Shown: positions 9,241 to 19,571, numbered from the stretch's first letter. The stretch is DNA of 43,629 bases from Rubidibacter lacunae KORDI 51-2 (GCF_000473895.1 NZ_ASSJ01000005.1:1-43629); one strand, 5' to 3'. The notes: generated from the letters alone by a model not told the origin. Made by a program: numbers and translations.

Positions 9241-9870
9241 GGCAATAACGAAGTCCGTTGCCGTCAGGTCGGCTCCCGGCACGCCCAAGAGCGTTGCCAG
9301 TTGCACGCCGAGAGCAGAGATCGTCGCGTCGGTCTCGCCGCCGATGCTCAGGTCGGAAAACTCGGTGATGCCATCGATGCCGGCAATGCCGATGACGTCT
9401 TGGCCCATAGTGAAGTCGGTGAAGATGTTTGATGCCTTGGGCAGGATGGCACTTGCGACCCAGAACTGGTCGGCGTCGCCGCCACCGGTAATTACGTTGT
9501 TGCCACCGCCATTCGGGAAGAAGAAACGGTCTTCGCCTTCACCGCCTGATGCACGGTTGTTCGCGCCCAGGAAGAAGTCATCGTTACCGCTCAGACCGTA
9601 CAGACGGTTGTCACCGCCGCCGGCGACGCTGTCGAGGATGTCGGGGCCGTTACCGCCGATCGCGCGATCGCCCGTGCCGACAAGGATTTCGTTAGCACCG
9701 GAACCACCGTACAGACGGCTGCCACCGCTGGTGGAATTGTCGATTAAGTCGTCGCCCGCACCGCCGAAGACAGCCGCTTTTTCACCGTCGAAATCGGTAA
9801 TCGCCGAGTCAAGCGGGTCCGGACCCATCGTGCCAAAGGCTGGAATCGGTCCCACTACTGCGGCTTTCAA
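9241..9870 (-). repeat. Duplicated C-terminal module, copy 2
   Basis: Partner of the segment at 5352-5990. Most differences are silent or conservative, and the similarity continues beyond the stop codon to the terminator stem. Confidence 0.85.
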
Positions 9871-11903
9871 CGGCTCGGAGATGTTGAACTGGAAGATCTG
9901 ACCGCCTTGGTCGGCCTGTCGCTCTGCGATGATGCCGCTAGATTCTCCGCGGTGCTGCACCACGCCGATGAACGTTTGCTCGCTCAAAGGCACGCTGCTG
10001 ATGATTTCTTGTGCGCCGGTGCCTGCAATGTCCTCCTGAGTATAGAACTCGCCGGTTTCGGGGTTCTTCTCCACGAGGTGCGTCACCGCCCAGCTGCCCG
10101 AGAACTCCGAGCTCGTCGCTCGCGTGAACGTTTCTGGAATGGCGGCGACTCCGGCAAGTCCCCGGGGATTGTCGCTGCCGCCCGCCGATGCCAAGAAATA
10201 ACCCGTGTTCGGCTCTACCAGTTCCAGCGAGTCGCCATTGATGGGGAGAACGTACTTCCGCTCGCCGGCATCGTTACCAGAGTCCTCGTCCACAATCAGG
10301 TAGTCGCCGTCAGCTGCCTTGACCCACTGCAGACCATCGGGTTGGTCCATCCGAGCTTCGCCGTCTTCGATATGAATCGCGTGGGTCAACGAGCCATCCG
10401 GATTCTCCTTACCAATGTGTCCGGCCCCTTTGCCACCCGTCTCCAGCGTCAGCGCGCCGTCTACACCAGCAAGGATCCGCGTAACGTCTGCCGATATGAA
10501 GTCCGGCAAGCCATTGCCATCGGCGTCGTTGTTCGCCAGTTCGTTAACGAGATCGGTTAACTCAACACCCAACTGAGCGCTGGGTACGGTCAGGTTTTGG
10601 ACGAAGCGGTGCTTGGTGGGGTCCGGATCGACAGCGGGGTGCTCGGTCTTGCTGTCGCCGTTGAAGTAGGTGAAACCGCCAGCTTCCACACCTCCACCGG
10701 GTTGCTGGTTCGACTCGGTGCTGCCATCTTCCAGCACGTCGCCATCCTGCTCCCACAGGAATATTTCCGTTTCGTTGGCATTCTCGGGGGTGTCGAAGCC
10801 GTCCCACCGATAGCTCGTTGGATAGTAGCGCGCACCAAAACTGTTGGGAGCGTCGGCATCCTTGACGTAGTCGTCCAGCATCTTGGTGTCAACATCGACA
10901 TCCTCAATGCCCAGAGACTCATAGGTCGCTCCATCGAGAGCCATGCCGTAGACTTGACCGTACAGCAAGCCGTTGCGACCCAAGAACGAATCCCGTTCGT
11001 TGGCGTCCTCGGCGAGAGGATTGCCTTGCGCGTCTACCCCCTTCTTACCGATGTAAATCGTCATCGGTTGAGGCTCGATTTCGAGGTTGTACCCAGCTAG
11101 GACGAAAACCACATAGTCTTCGCTGCCTGGGTTCATCGGCAGGATTTTTTCGAAGCCCCCCTGACCTAATGCGGGTACAGTGTAAGCGGTCTCGTTGGCG
11201 ACGTCGACCACCATCGAAGCCAAGCCCATGGTGGTGGTGAAGAAATCCTGCCCGGACCCGAGACGCGCGTTCTCTTCAGTGATACCCGCAGCAGCGGCGG
11301 CCTCTTCAAACAACTGCCCGATGTTCCACTCTTCACCCATCAAGTACACGTCATCTTCAAGACCGATGCCGTCACCGTACTTGTTAGCTTGCTCGTAATA
11401 AGCTCCGCAGAAGGAGTGGAAAAACCAGTCGCCCTGGGTGAGCCGCTGATCGCCCTGCGGGTTGATGTCCGATGGCTCGCCCGAGTCAAACTCAATGACC
11501 GTGCCATCCGCCAGGGTTTGGTTGCCCCACTTAGCGCTCAAATCGGTCGGATCGAAGTTTTTGCCATCGACGATCTCGCCGAAAACGTTGTAGACAGTAG
11601 AAAACAACTTGCCCGAGCCCTCGAAAATCTCGCTAGCAGGGCTGTCGTTGTTTAGGAAATCTGCAAACCCTTCACGGTTATAGTCGATCGTGTGGACGTG
11701 TGAGCCGGTGAAGGTCGCTCCACTGTCCATCACCCAGCCATAGGTCTCGGATTCAGAAGAGCTTAAGGTTGCGTAGGACTCGGACTGATACACGACGCGA
11801 ACGGTGTCCTCGTCCAGCAGATATGCCACTTGACCGTCCGGGTAGCCCGTTAGGGCTTCACCCGTGTTCGGATCGATCTCACCAACAGTTCCTAACGCCT
11901 TAA

Positions 11904-12035
11904 GAGGCCATTTGAAAAGGGTCTAGTCAGGTATCAAAGTACCCTGAGCGATCCGTAGAAAAGCCCCAAAAGTCCTATTCCCTCGTCGCGAGTCATGTGC
12001 CCGATTTCGCGCAACCCGACTTTTCAAATGGCCTC
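11904..12035. mobile_element. 132-bp MITE, IS5-family derived, with TAA target duplication
   Basis: Perfect 16-bp terminal inverted repeats: GAGGCCATTTGAAAAG at 11904-11919 and its complement at 12020-12035. TAA flanks both ends (11901-11903 and 12036-12038). A 3-bp target of the T-N-A type and ends beginning GAG fit the IS1031 group of the IS5 family. The left 37 or so bases, including GGTATCAAA, also match the IS5-type remnant at 42703, so the element looks like an internally deleted copy of such an IS. It encodes no transposase. With its duplication it adds 135 bases, a multiple of three, so the host frame is kept and only one stop codon (TAG, 11923-11925) interrupts it. Confidence 0.88.
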
Positions 12036-12150
12036 TAAAGTTGCCATACGGGAAATCGGTATCGCCGCTTCCCCCATCCTGCAAATCCTCGGGATTGTAG
12101 GAACTGCCTGCCTGCGGAATCAGTGCAGTCGTTTCTCCAATGTTCGGCAT

Positions 12151-12991
12151 CGTTCAAACCTGCTTAACAACCGTGCACATTTAGGAACCCTACGCTTCGC
12201 TGAAATCGCGCATGCCAAAAGAGCGAATGTCATACTCGACACCCAGCATTTGACAGCGATCGCGAAGCTGAGAATTCGCTTAAATCGCAGCTCTTCATAG
12301 GGTTGCGCGCTCAAGTTAACGGCAAGTTAAGAGACAGGCAAGATTTTTTTTAAATTCGACACGGCGTCATACAAATTCGCGCTGCGCAAAAAAGCTTTAC
12401 ATTCTGGATCTATAGTTAAAGAGTTGGGCGGATAAAAGAATGTTAAAAGTTCCTTTAAAGCTTGTGTATGAGTTTTTAAGGCATCGCTTTAATTCTTTCA
12501 ATCAAGGACAGATCCGCAAACCACAAGTCGGTTATATTTATTGAGATTATTCGGTTTTCACGAGCAGCAAAATGTCCCCCTAGCTCGCTGTACTTTCAGG
12601 TACTTGAAAAACTATTCTCAACACAAAAAACTTCGCACTTCAACGACCCATCAGCACACAAGAATGTGGGTTCGGACTTGGGAGGCTACGGTGAAGCCTC
12701 GCTCCAGGAGAAATCGAGACAGCTCGTAAGATGAAGCAGTTGGTCCAAACTAATAGGATCGCGATCGCGTCGGGAGCAGGCGCTGCCGGGAGGTCTTTGT
12801 CAACTAAAGGCTGCTCAGAAAGTCGACACTATCATTGGATGGATGCCTCAGATGGTTGGCTACGCAGCCGGAATCGTTGTAGGAGATGATTTCTGCCGGG
12901 AAGCGTTGACTCTGCTGGGAGATATTGCTCATCGGGCAAGGGTCAGCAAACCAAGACACCATCCGACTCAGTTAAATTGCTAATCCCGTCA
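12151..12991. other. Intergenic stretch with Pho box and a short gene fragment
   Basis: Contains the Pho box for the propeller gene near its left end, then AT-rich DNA with no gene. From about 12740 to 12980 on the plus strand there is a start-less open frame of about 80 codons, reading GWMPQMVGYAAGIVVGDD and ending at TAA. It may be the 3' end of a lost gene, but I do not recognise it. Confidence 0.35.
12313..12331 (-). promoter_or_regulatory. Pho box upstream of the propeller gene
   Basis: On the minus strand CTTAACTT, three bases (GCC), then GTTAACTT: two 8-mers in the tandem 8+3 layout of cyanobacterial SphR/PhoB sites. The first matches the PyTTAAPyPyT consensus fully and the second at seven of eight positions. 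It lies about 165-180 bases upstream of the ATG at 12150. Confidence 0.65.
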
Positions 12992-14296
12992 TTATGAAGA
13001 TCGGTTCTCGGTGTTGGATGTCAACACAGTTACGCCTTCGATCGCTCGACCCACGAGAATGCGTTCGTGGTTTTTTTGCGTCATCAAGCTGCCATTTCCA
13101 TCTGCTCTAATCGCGAACACGCCGCTGCCGTTGGTGTAAACTATCGTTCCGTCTTCAGCTAAGTCATAAGACAAAACACTCTTCGCCAAAATTTCCGGAA
13201 CTCCTTCCACGCCCTGACGGACCAATTGCCAACTGGGCGGTACCAAAGCAGGTGCATCGGTTTCGCCTCGATGCTTTTTGGGGAGGTTCTCTGGGAAAAA
13301 CGTACCACCTAACGTCCGCAATGGCTGACGCCCCACTTCTTGACGGGTCGTGGCATTTATTAGAGGCTGTCCTGTTGTCATTTGACTGAAGATATTGAAA
13401 AACTGAAAAATTGCGTAGAGCAATCGAACGGGCAACAAAAGCAAATCTTTGAGAAGCTGAGTGAGGCTGAATCCGCCGAGGGGTTTGTAGGGACGCCGAA
13501 TGTAATATAGCCAGCCATCAGCAGAACACTGCGGGCCTAAAAGGTCGGATTTTGGGTCTTCAGCAAGAGTGCGGACGTCTTGCTGCTCGAAATCCAGCTC
13601 CATGATGGCAAAAGGCGCGCGGTTGACCACGTATCCTTGGCTGTTGCGGCTGACCCCGGCGGATTGATACACGATCGCCTTGCGCGCGCGATCGCTCCAG
13701 TGTGGGGCGCAGTCAATTGAATCTCCTTCTGTGAGGTCGAGGGGACGGTGGTCGTTGAGTTCTAATGTTGCTAGGTTGCTGATGCCCGTGGGATAGTTTT
13801 TCGTGCAGGCCATGAGCTGGTGCTTTTTACTGAAGTCCAGAAAGCCGATTTGAAACTCCGTGCTGTGAAACAAACGCCGTTCGCTTTGCTGCGTCGGATT
13901 GTATTGAAACAGACCCCCTAATTCTGTGGATTCGAGCGTGTAGAGCAACTGGTCTTGCTCGATCCGACAAATACTGGTGATGTGCACGGGGACCGCCGCT
14001 TCGGTGTGGGTGTTTTGTCGATCGCCGGTCGGAGGTTGCAGCATTGCCCGGATGCTGCGATCGCGCAACGCCTGACGTCGCTCGTTTTGAAGCCGCCGCT
14101 CCTGAACCGACCGCCCGAACTCGCTTTCAATTTCGCGAACGGCTTGGTTGTCTGGCTTGAAGTACAGTTTGCCTTGGGATAGATAAGCAACACTCAAAGA
14201 CACCGTCGTTCCTTTCTCCTCGTTCCAATACGCCCCGTGCTTGAACTGATTATGCCAGAGAGCTGCCGAATACTTGGCTCGCAGCAGGGGGTTCAA
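12992..14296 (-). CDS. TolB/WD-like beta-propeller hypothetical protein
   Basis: Encodes up to 434 residues from a TTG at 14296 (NPLLRAKYSAALWHNQF). An alternative GTG at 14203 (residue 32) has a better purine-rich ribosome site (AGGAGAAAGGA) just upstream; the longer N-terminus has coding-like composition, so the start is open. Residues 55-90 form a charged helix (ERRLQNERRQALRDR). After it come repeated beta-strand blocks with motifs such as CAPHWSDRARKAIVYQSAG and GPQCSADGWLYYIRRP, which resemble TolB/WD40-type propeller blades. Residues 276-305 form a hydrophobic helix (LLKDLLLLPVRLLYAIF) between blades, possibly a membrane-associated loop. There is no signal peptide. Function unknown. 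Confidence 0.7.
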   Translation of the reverse strand: MNPLLRAKYSAALWHNQFKHGAYWNEEKGTTVSLSVAYLSQGKLYFKPDNQAVREIESEFGRSVQERRLQNERRQALRDRSIRAMLQPPTGDRQNTHTEAAVPVHITSICRIEQDQLLYTLESTELGGLFQYNPTQQSERRLFHSTEFQIGFLDFSKKHQLMACTKNYPTGISNLATLELNDHRPLDLTEGDSIDCAPHWSDRARKAIVYQSAGVSRNSQGYVVNRAPFAIMELDFEQQDVRTLAEDPKSDLLGPQCSADGWLYYIRRPYKPLGGFSLTQLLKDLLLLPVRLLYAIFQFFNIFSQMTTGQPLINATTRQEVGRQPLRTLGGTFFPENLPKKHRGETDAPALVPPSWQLVRQGVEGVPEILAKSVLSYDLAEDGTIVYTNGSGVFAIRADGNGSLMTQKNHERILVGRAIEGVTVLTSNTENRSS

Positions 14297-14791
14297 GTCT
14301 CCGGGTCAAGCCCTGGGCTTGCGGTCAGCCTTCGCACCGATTCAGGGACATTTCTACCCTCATCAGCGCAAACTGAGCGCTAGAGATATCGTGAGTTCAC
14401 GAGCAAAAATGGGAATGTTTGCGGGATTTGATAGTAATTAAGGCGGCAATTTACGCAGCTGCATAACCAACGGCTCGAGGCATCCCACGAAAAGGAAGGT
14501 GGATTTTCTGAAGCTCGCTGATAAATTGACAGTGCCCTTTTCTTGTACCCCGCGAATAGCCAGCACCCGCACCCCAATCCGAAGGGGTGGGGTGCGGAAT
14601 CAACTGTGTGGCTTCGTTAACCCGGGCGGATCTATTTGCCACTGTTCGAGTTTCGTCTTAAAAACGAGACCGGTTGCCGCGATCGCGCTCGGATGGCACC
14701 CTCAACAAGACGGAGAACTCGCACTAAGGCAGAGCCGAATCGCCGAATAGAACCCTGCCTTTAGCGCGCAACTAATGTGCATCAATGCAAC
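14297..14791. other. Intergenic stretch downstream of pepA
   Basis: No convincing gene. It holds the strong hairpin at 14567-14597. Short open frames on both strands lack ribosome binding sites and read as low-complexity products. Confidence 0.4.
14567..14597 (-). terminator. Strong hairpin downstream of pepA
   Basis: CCGCACCCCA (14567-14576) and TGGGGTGCGG (14588-14597) form a perfect 10-bp stem with an 11-base loop. It lies about 195 bases past the pepA stop. No T-tract follows on either strand, so termination is only one possibility. Confidence 0.4.
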
Positions 14792-16291
14792 TTAGGCGAG
14801 CACCCAATTCACCAGCGTCCGGACTGGGAAGCCTGTCGCGCCGGAGTTGTTGACGCCGCTTTCTTTATCTGCCCAAACCGGGCCGGCAATGTCGAGGTGT
14901 GCCCAGGGCGTATTCTCGATGTATTGCTTCAAGAACAACGCTGCTGTGATCGCGCCACCCGGACGCGGCCCGGTGTTTTTCATGTCCGCGATGTCCGACT
15001 TCATACCATCGAAATACTTATCTTCTAGAGGCATTTGCCAGAACTTTTCGCCCGCAGCTTCGGCAGCATTTTTGAGTTCGGTCGCGATCGTTTCATCCGT
15101 ACTCCACAGACCGCCGATTTCTTTGCCGAGCGCCACCATGCAGGCACCCGTGAGCGTTGCCAAATCGACGATCGCGTCAACCTCCAACTTCTCAGCAAAC
15201 ACCAACGCATCGGCCAGCGTCAGGCGACCTTCGGCATCGGTGTTGTTGACTTCAATGGTTTTCCCATTGGATGCGGTCAGAATGTCGCCGGGGTGCATTG
15301 CACGGCCGCCGATCATGTTCTCCGTCACCGCGCTGATGAAATGCACTTCCACGTCCGGCTTCAGTTGCGCGATCGCCTGCGCTGCCCCATACGTGGCAGC
15401 CGCACCGCCCATGTCCATTTTCATAGTTTCGATGCCGCTGCTCGCACTTTTGATGTTGAGGCCGCCTGAGTCGAAGGTCAGCCCTTTCCCCACAATCGCG
15501 ACTTTGCGGCGCGGCATGCCCGCGGGTTTATAAGTCATGTGCACTAACTTCGGCGGTAAGTCCGATGCCTGCGCGACGCCCAAAAACGCCCCCATACCCA
15601 GACGCTCGCAGTCTGCTTTTTCTAATATTTCGAGGGTTAAGCCGTACTCGGCGGCGAGTTGTTCGGCAGTTTCTGCCATCGTCAGCGGCGTCACCGTGTT
15701 AGCCGGGCCGTTAACTAACTCGCGAGCCAAAATTGTCCCGGCAGCGATCGCTTCGCCTTTGGCAATTGCATTGTCGCGATCGCCGACTCCCAGCAAGTCG
15801 ATGGTTTCTAGCTTGCGTCCCCTGGCGTTTTCCTCGGGATCGGATTTGAAACGTTTGTCTTCGTGCAGCCCGAGGATTGCACCTTCGGTCGCGATCTGCG
15901 CCACGATTGCAGGGTCGTAGTCCGCAATGGGCAAAGCCAGCCCGAGGGTTTGGCAGTGCTGGTTAGTAGCGATGCGGGCGCAGGCAGCGGCAGCGCGACG
16001 GAGCGTGTCGAGGGTCAGGGCATCGCGATCGCCCAAGCCGATCAAAATAATTTTGCGGACGGTACTGCCCCCACCAATGCGGGCGCAGGCACTTTTTCCA
16101 GGTTTGCCTTCAAACTGGGTTTCCTCGATCAGCTCCGCGATCGTGCCGGACAGTTTGGTGTCCAGTGCCGCGAGGTCGCCGGTCAACTCGGTGTCGGTGA
16201 AAAGCCCGAGCGCCAGCGCGTCTCCAGACCAGTCGAGTTGGGAGGTGCTGGTGCCGCGAACCAGGAGCTGCGGTTGCGTTTGGGTTGGCAT
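14792..16291 (-). CDS. pepA: Leucyl aminopeptidase (M17 family)
   Basis: Encodes 499 residues, the usual length. M17 aminopeptidases are cytoplasmic hexamers with two metal ions that remove N-terminal residues, leucine preferred, in peptide turnover. The metal and catalytic residues are present: Lys269 and Asp274 in [10 protein letters not shown], Lys281, Asp293 (KMDMGG), and Asp352, Glu354 and Arg356 in the signature NTDAEGRL (350-357). The N-terminal domain (1-160) is the variable macro-like domain. The C-terminus ends [13 protein letters not shown], as expected. It appears to be transcribed alone: its start is 214 bases from the amidase stop, with an inverted repeat in between. Confidence 0.96.
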   Translation of the reverse strand: MPTQTQPQLLVRGTSTSQLDWSGDALALGLFTDTELTGDLAALDTKLSGTIAELIEETQFEGKPGKSACARIGGGSTVRKIILIGLGDRDALTLDTLRRAAAACARIATNQHCQTLGLALPIADYDPAIVAQIATEGAILGLHEDKRFKSDPEENARGRKLETIDLLGVGDRDNAIAKGEAIAAGTILARELVNGPANTVTPLTMAETAEQLAAEYGLTLEILEKADCERLGMGAFLGVAQASDLPPKLVHMTYKPAGMPRRKVAIVGKGLTFDSGGLNIKSASSGIETMKMDMGGAAATYGAAQAIAQLKPDVEVHFISAVTENMIGGRAMHPGDILTASNGKTIEVNNTDAEGRLTLADALVFAEKLEVDAIVDLATLTGACMVALGKEIGGLWSTDETIATELKNAAEAAGEKFWQMPLEDKYFDGMKSDIADMKNTGPRPGGAITAALFLKQYIENTPWAHLDIAGPVWADKESGVNNSGATGFPVRTLVNWVLA

Positions 16292-16381
16292 GAGGTTTTG
16301 CGCTTACGTCTCTTTACGATTCACCTTACAATCTCTGGTGGATTGCCTGCATGCAGCAGGAACTGAGGCGATCGCCTGGGC

Positions 16382-16428
16382 TCGAATCTATATCATTCTG
16401 CTGACTTTATAGCTCGGCATAGATTCGA
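16382..16428. promoter_or_regulatory. Inverted repeat between the amidase and pepA
   Basis: TCGAATCTAT (16382-16391) and ATAGATTCGA (16419-16428) are perfect 10-bp inverted arms with 27 bases between. The site is 90-140 bases upstream of pepA and 78-124 bases past the amidase stop. It could be a terminator without a T-tract, or an operator for pepA. Confidence 0.35.
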
Positions 16429-16505
16429 TGTTCTCCACCCTTACGGTCGTCCTCGGCCAATTCCCTTGATTGTTCGAGCCTTACGCGCAGCGCGATCGGG
16501 AAATG

Positions 16506-17951
16506 CTATTCCGTCAGCAGAGGTGCGATCGCCGCTCGGACTATTCCCGCACGCTCCAGGTACGCGGCAACTCGCAATAACAGCCCGTCGTTGTGCGGTG
16601 CAGCCACCAACTGCACGCCCAGCGGCAACGCTCCCGACCGCCCATCTTCAGCTGCAACTGGCACCGACAGCGCGGGCAACCCGATAAACGACAGCGGCTG
16701 CGTAAAGCGCCCCAAATTCGGTCGAACCGCAACGGCTTCACCGGCAATCTCGACGATCGCTTGTCCGAGGGGCGGCGCTCTACACGGCGTCGTTGGCGTT
16801 AGTAACACGTCTACCTCGTCGAACAGCGCGCGAACGCGTTCTCCAAATATGCGTCGGAACCGCTGCGCGCGCAGATACCACTGACTCGGTACCAAAGCTC
16901 CAGCCAAAAAACGATCGCGTGTCGCCGGGTCAAAATCCTGCGGGCGATCGCGGAGATTGCTCAGATGTTGCTGCGCGCCTTCGGCAGCCGTAATTAGGTA
17001 CGCCGCACCGCGCGCGCGCTCGGCATCCGGAACGGTCACCCGCCGCGTCGCGCTCAGCGCTCGTGCCACCTGCTCGACCGCCGCGATCGCCTCGGGGTCG
17101 GCTCCAGACGCGAAGTAATCGTCAGCGATCGCGACCCGCACGCCAGTGAGGTCGAGCGGACCGGGCGTGTCCGGGTCTAGGTCCGCATTCAGACCCGTCT
17201 CGGGCGGCGGCGGGGTGCAAACCGGATCGCGCGGGTCTGCCCCTTCTAACACGCGGCAGGTGTAGGCCAGGTCGCGCGGCGAGCGAGCAAACGGGCCGAT
17301 GCAGTCCAAACTCGGCGCGAACAACACCGTCCCCGCACGCGACAGGCGTCCGTAGGTCGGTCGCAGTCCGAAAATGCCGCACAGCGCTGCCGGAACGCGG
17401 ATCGAACCGTTCGTATCCGAGCCCAGGGCCAGCGGTACGAGCCCGGCCGCCACTGCAGCAGCCGAACCGCCAGACGATCCGCCCGCGATCCGTGCGGGGT
17501 CGTGAGGGTTGGGCGTCGCGCCGTAATGAGCATTTTCGGTAACGAAACCGTAAGCGTACTCATCCATATTGGTTGCCCCAACGAGGATCGCCCCAGCTGC
17601 CTGCAGGCGCGCGATCGCCGTGGCATCGCGGCGAGCTGGCGGGTCGTCCCGGTTGATTTTTGCTCCCGCCAGTGTCGTCACGCCCGCGATATCGAACAGG
17701 TTTTTGACTGCAAACGGCACGCCGGCTAGCAGACCGGGTTCCTCCCCGCGCGATCGCCGCGCGTCCACCTGCCGGGCCGCCGCGATCGCCGCCGCGTCAG
17801 TGACGGTCGTAAAACAGTTGCGCTGGGGATTCTCCCGCGCGATCGCCGCTAGTGTCGCCCGCACCACTACTTCTGCCGTCACGGTGCCCGCACGCACGGC
17901 CGAGGCAATCGTCGTTGCGTCAGCCGTTCGCCAGTCGCGCTCACGGCTCAT
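16506..17951 (-). CDS. Amidase-signature hydrolase (AtzE-like)
   Basis: Encodes 481 residues. The amidase-signature Ser-cisSer-Lys triad is complete: Lys83 in [12 protein letters not shown], Ser159 in [15 protein letters not shown] and Ser183 in [11 protein letters not shown]. The overall pattern ([27 protein letters not shown]) resembles the AtzE group of amidohydrolases, whose characterised members act on carboxybiuret, but substrate range cannot be read from sequence in this superfamily. It is not a GatA in context, because no gatB or gatC lies nearby. The start ATG overlaps the stop of the upstream DUF3084 gene by four bases (ATGA at 17948-17951), so the two are translationally coupled. 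Confidence 0.85.
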   Translation of the reverse strand: MSRERDWRTADATTIASAVRAGTVTAEVVVRATLAAIARENPQRNCFTTVTDAAAIAAARQVDARRSRGEEPGLLAGVPFAVKNLFDIAGVTTLAGAKINRDDPPARRDATAIARLQAAGAILVGATNMDEYAYGFVTENAHYGATPNPHDPARIAGGSSGGSAAAVAAGLVPLALGSDTNGSIRVPAALCGIFGLRPTYGRLSRAGTVLFAPSLDCIGPFARSPRDLAYTCRVLEGADPRDPVCTPPPPETGLNADLDPDTPGPLDLTGVRVAIADDYFASGADPEAIAAVEQVARALSATRRVTVPDAERARGAAYLITAAEGAQQHLSNLRDRPQDFDPATRDRFLAGALVPSQWYLRAQRFRRIFGERVRALFDEVDVLLTPTTPCRAPPLGQAIVEIAGEAVAVRPNLGRFTQPLSFIGLPALSVPVAAEDGRSGALPLGVQLVAAPHNDGLLLRVAAYLERAGIVRAAIAPLLTE

Positions 17952-19390
17952 TCGTCCCGCTCCGGGTTGGACCCGTCGATACCATCAGCATTGCGATCGG
18001 AGCTGTCCTCGTTCTCGGGATCGCTGTCGATCGCGGTCTCTCCGTTATACAGAGCCACGAGCTGCAACTCCAGCGGTCCTGCAGCGTAGGTGGTATCCGA
18101 CGCGATCGCGCGAATCTGCTCGACGGCGGCATCGGTATCCACAATGCGCTCGATGAAGCGCACCGTCCCGAGATCGTCCGCACCGACGCGAATTTTCCCC
18201 AGGAGCCCGGCCCGCTGCGCCTGAAACTGCGCTGCTACCAACAACAGCTCCAACCGAGCGGTAAAATCGTCTGTCGACTCAACCGACACCGACGCGATTA
18301 CATCTCCCGCCCCGAACACCTCGCGATTGGTTGCTACATTCAGAATCACGCGGATGTTCTCTTCGCCGAGCAGGTAATTACCAGCCGAGAGCACCTGTAT
18401 GACGTACTCATTGCCGTCGCCGATCGCCTCAACAAGTTGTTCTACCTGCTCGCGCGAAACCTCAATAATCTGCCGCTCGATTGTCGAGACGCCGGGCTGC
18501 GTCTGTGCGATCGCGAAGCGATTGGCTTCGCGCAACACCACGTCTACTACAGTTTTGCCAAAGGCCGGATCGTTAAGGCGGACGACGTTGATCGCCAGGG
18601 TTTGACCGCGGACAAGTGCCACGTCTCCTTGTCGCAGTGCTTGGTAATACTGGAAGTACTGTTCTAGCTTGGCAACTTCCTCGCGCAAATCAGCCGTTTT
18701 CTGTGTGAGGTCGCTCAACACTTCATCTCGCTGCGCGATCGCAGTATCGAGGTTGGCAATGCGGCGATCGCGCGCCTGAATTTCCGACTGTAACGTGCTG
18801 CGTTGAGCTTCGAGGTCTTTCAAGCGCACGGCACTGGCATCGAGGCGTTCTTCTTGGGCGGCGATTTCTTGCTCTTGGCGGGTCAGTTCGGTATCGCGTT
18901 CGGCAATTTGCTCCTGCAAGCGATCGCGCTCCGCAACTAATTCCTCGCGTTCGCCGCGCAACCCGGCAACTTCCTCGGTCACGGTGGCAAGCTGCGACTG
19001 TGCGGCTGTGAAGTCGGCGTTCGTGCGCTCTAAATTAACCAAGGCGCGCTCTTGTGCAAAGCTGACGGCTGCCAGCTCCTCGTCAACCCGTTCCTTTTCC
19101 TCCGAGACGCTTGCTAGTTCCTTCTCGATCTCGCGGCGTTTGGTTTGAATTTCGTCGAGACGAAACAGTCCGTCGCGTAACGACTCGCTCAGGGCCAGCA
19201 TAATGCCCAAGGTTGAGGCTGCGATTGCCGTTCCCGTCATCACCGTTACGACCACAGCAGTCTGACGCGGGCGCAACTTAAACAACCGCAAGCGCGCCTT
19301 GCCCACTTTCGAGCCGATGCGATCGCCTAGTGCTGCCAGGACCCCGCCCAAGAGCAGAATGGCAACAATCAAAATGTAGGCGCTGGTCAT
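17948..19390 (-). CDS. DUF3084 membrane-anchored coiled-coil protein
   Basis: Encodes 480 residues. Two membrane segments at about 5-22 and 44-66 enclose a basic loop (KARLRLFKLRPRQTA). A long coiled coil runs from about residue 78 to 250, rich in Glu, Gln, Arg and Ala heptads (TKRREIEKELASVSEEKE). A folded C-terminal domain extends to about 450, ending in an acidic Asp/Glu/Ser/Asn-rich tail. This architecture is the cyanobacterial DUF3084 family, of unknown function. The coiled coil probably lies on one face of the membrane and may form a scaffold. It is the first gene of a two-gene operon with the amidase, overlapping it by four bases. Confidence 0.88.
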   Translation of the reverse strand: MTSAYILIVAILLLGGVLAALGDRIGSKVGKARLRLFKLRPRQTAVVVTVMTGTAIAASTLGIMLALSESLRDGLFRLDEIQTKRREIEKELASVSEEKERVDEELAAVSFAQERALVNLERTNADFTAAQSQLATVTEEVAGLRGEREELVAERDRLQEQIAERDTELTRQEQEIAAQEERLDASAVRLKDLEAQRSTLQSEIQARDRRIANLDTAIAQRDEVLSDLTQKTADLREEVAKLEQYFQYYQALRQGDVALVRGQTLAINVVRLNDPAFGKTVVDVVLREANRFAIAQTQPGVSTIERQIIEVSREQVEQLVEAIGDGNEYVIQVLSAGNYLLGEENIRVILNVATNREVFGAGDVIASVSVESTDDFTARLELLLVAAQFQAQRAGLLGKIRVGADDLGTVRFIERIVDTDAAVEQIRAIASDTTYAAGPLELQLVALYNGETAIDSDPENEDSSDRNADGIDGSNPERDE

Positions 19391-19571
19391 TAGCAGAGAC
19401 TACTCGTGGCAGAAATTACTCAAGGACAGGCACGTGAAAGAGACCCATCGCCTACAGATTAGCCCATGAAACCCATCGGTTTCCGAGTAATTGAAACCCT
19501 GCGGCTTGGCTAACGGCAAGACTCTCGCGATCGCGCGGCAGCGGCACTGTGCAAAAAAACTAGATTTGTCC

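Larger units (their letters stand above)
9238..12150 (-). pseudogene. Secreted beta-propeller (PhoX/DUF839-like) protein, interrupted by a MITE
   Basis: The frame starts at the ATG at 12150 (MPNIGETTALIPQAG), reads 75 residues, meets TAG at 11923-11925 and continues in the same frame for over 890 codons to 9238. The TAG lies inside a 132-bp inserted element (11904-12035). Removing the element and one copy of its TAA duplication joins FPYGNF to KALGTVGEIDPNTG and leaves about 925 codons. The body is a large acidic propeller-like protein with GLQWVKAADGDYLIVDEDSG and NPRGLAGVAAIPETF. I compare it with PhoX/DUF839 phosphatases only loosely, because their signature motifs are not clear. The last 200 residues are the same Gly/Asp-rich secretion module as in the phosphatase ending at 5349. 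There is no signal peptide. A GTG at 11829 could begin a truncated 863-residue product. The Pho box at 12313-12331 suggests phosphate control. Confidence 0.75.

Noticed and set aside
9238-11829. The GTG-initiated 863-residue frame as a complete native gene
   Set aside because: The sequence just before the GTG continues the family pattern (ALGTVGEIDPNTG) up to the MITE, so the N-terminus has been cut off by insertion.
14847-15533. Long open frame on the plus strand opposite pepA
   Set aside because: It mirrors the codon pattern of the strongly supported pepA; the product is Ser/Pro/Ala-rich and unrecognisable. Similar mirror frames occur opposite sir, acs and argG.
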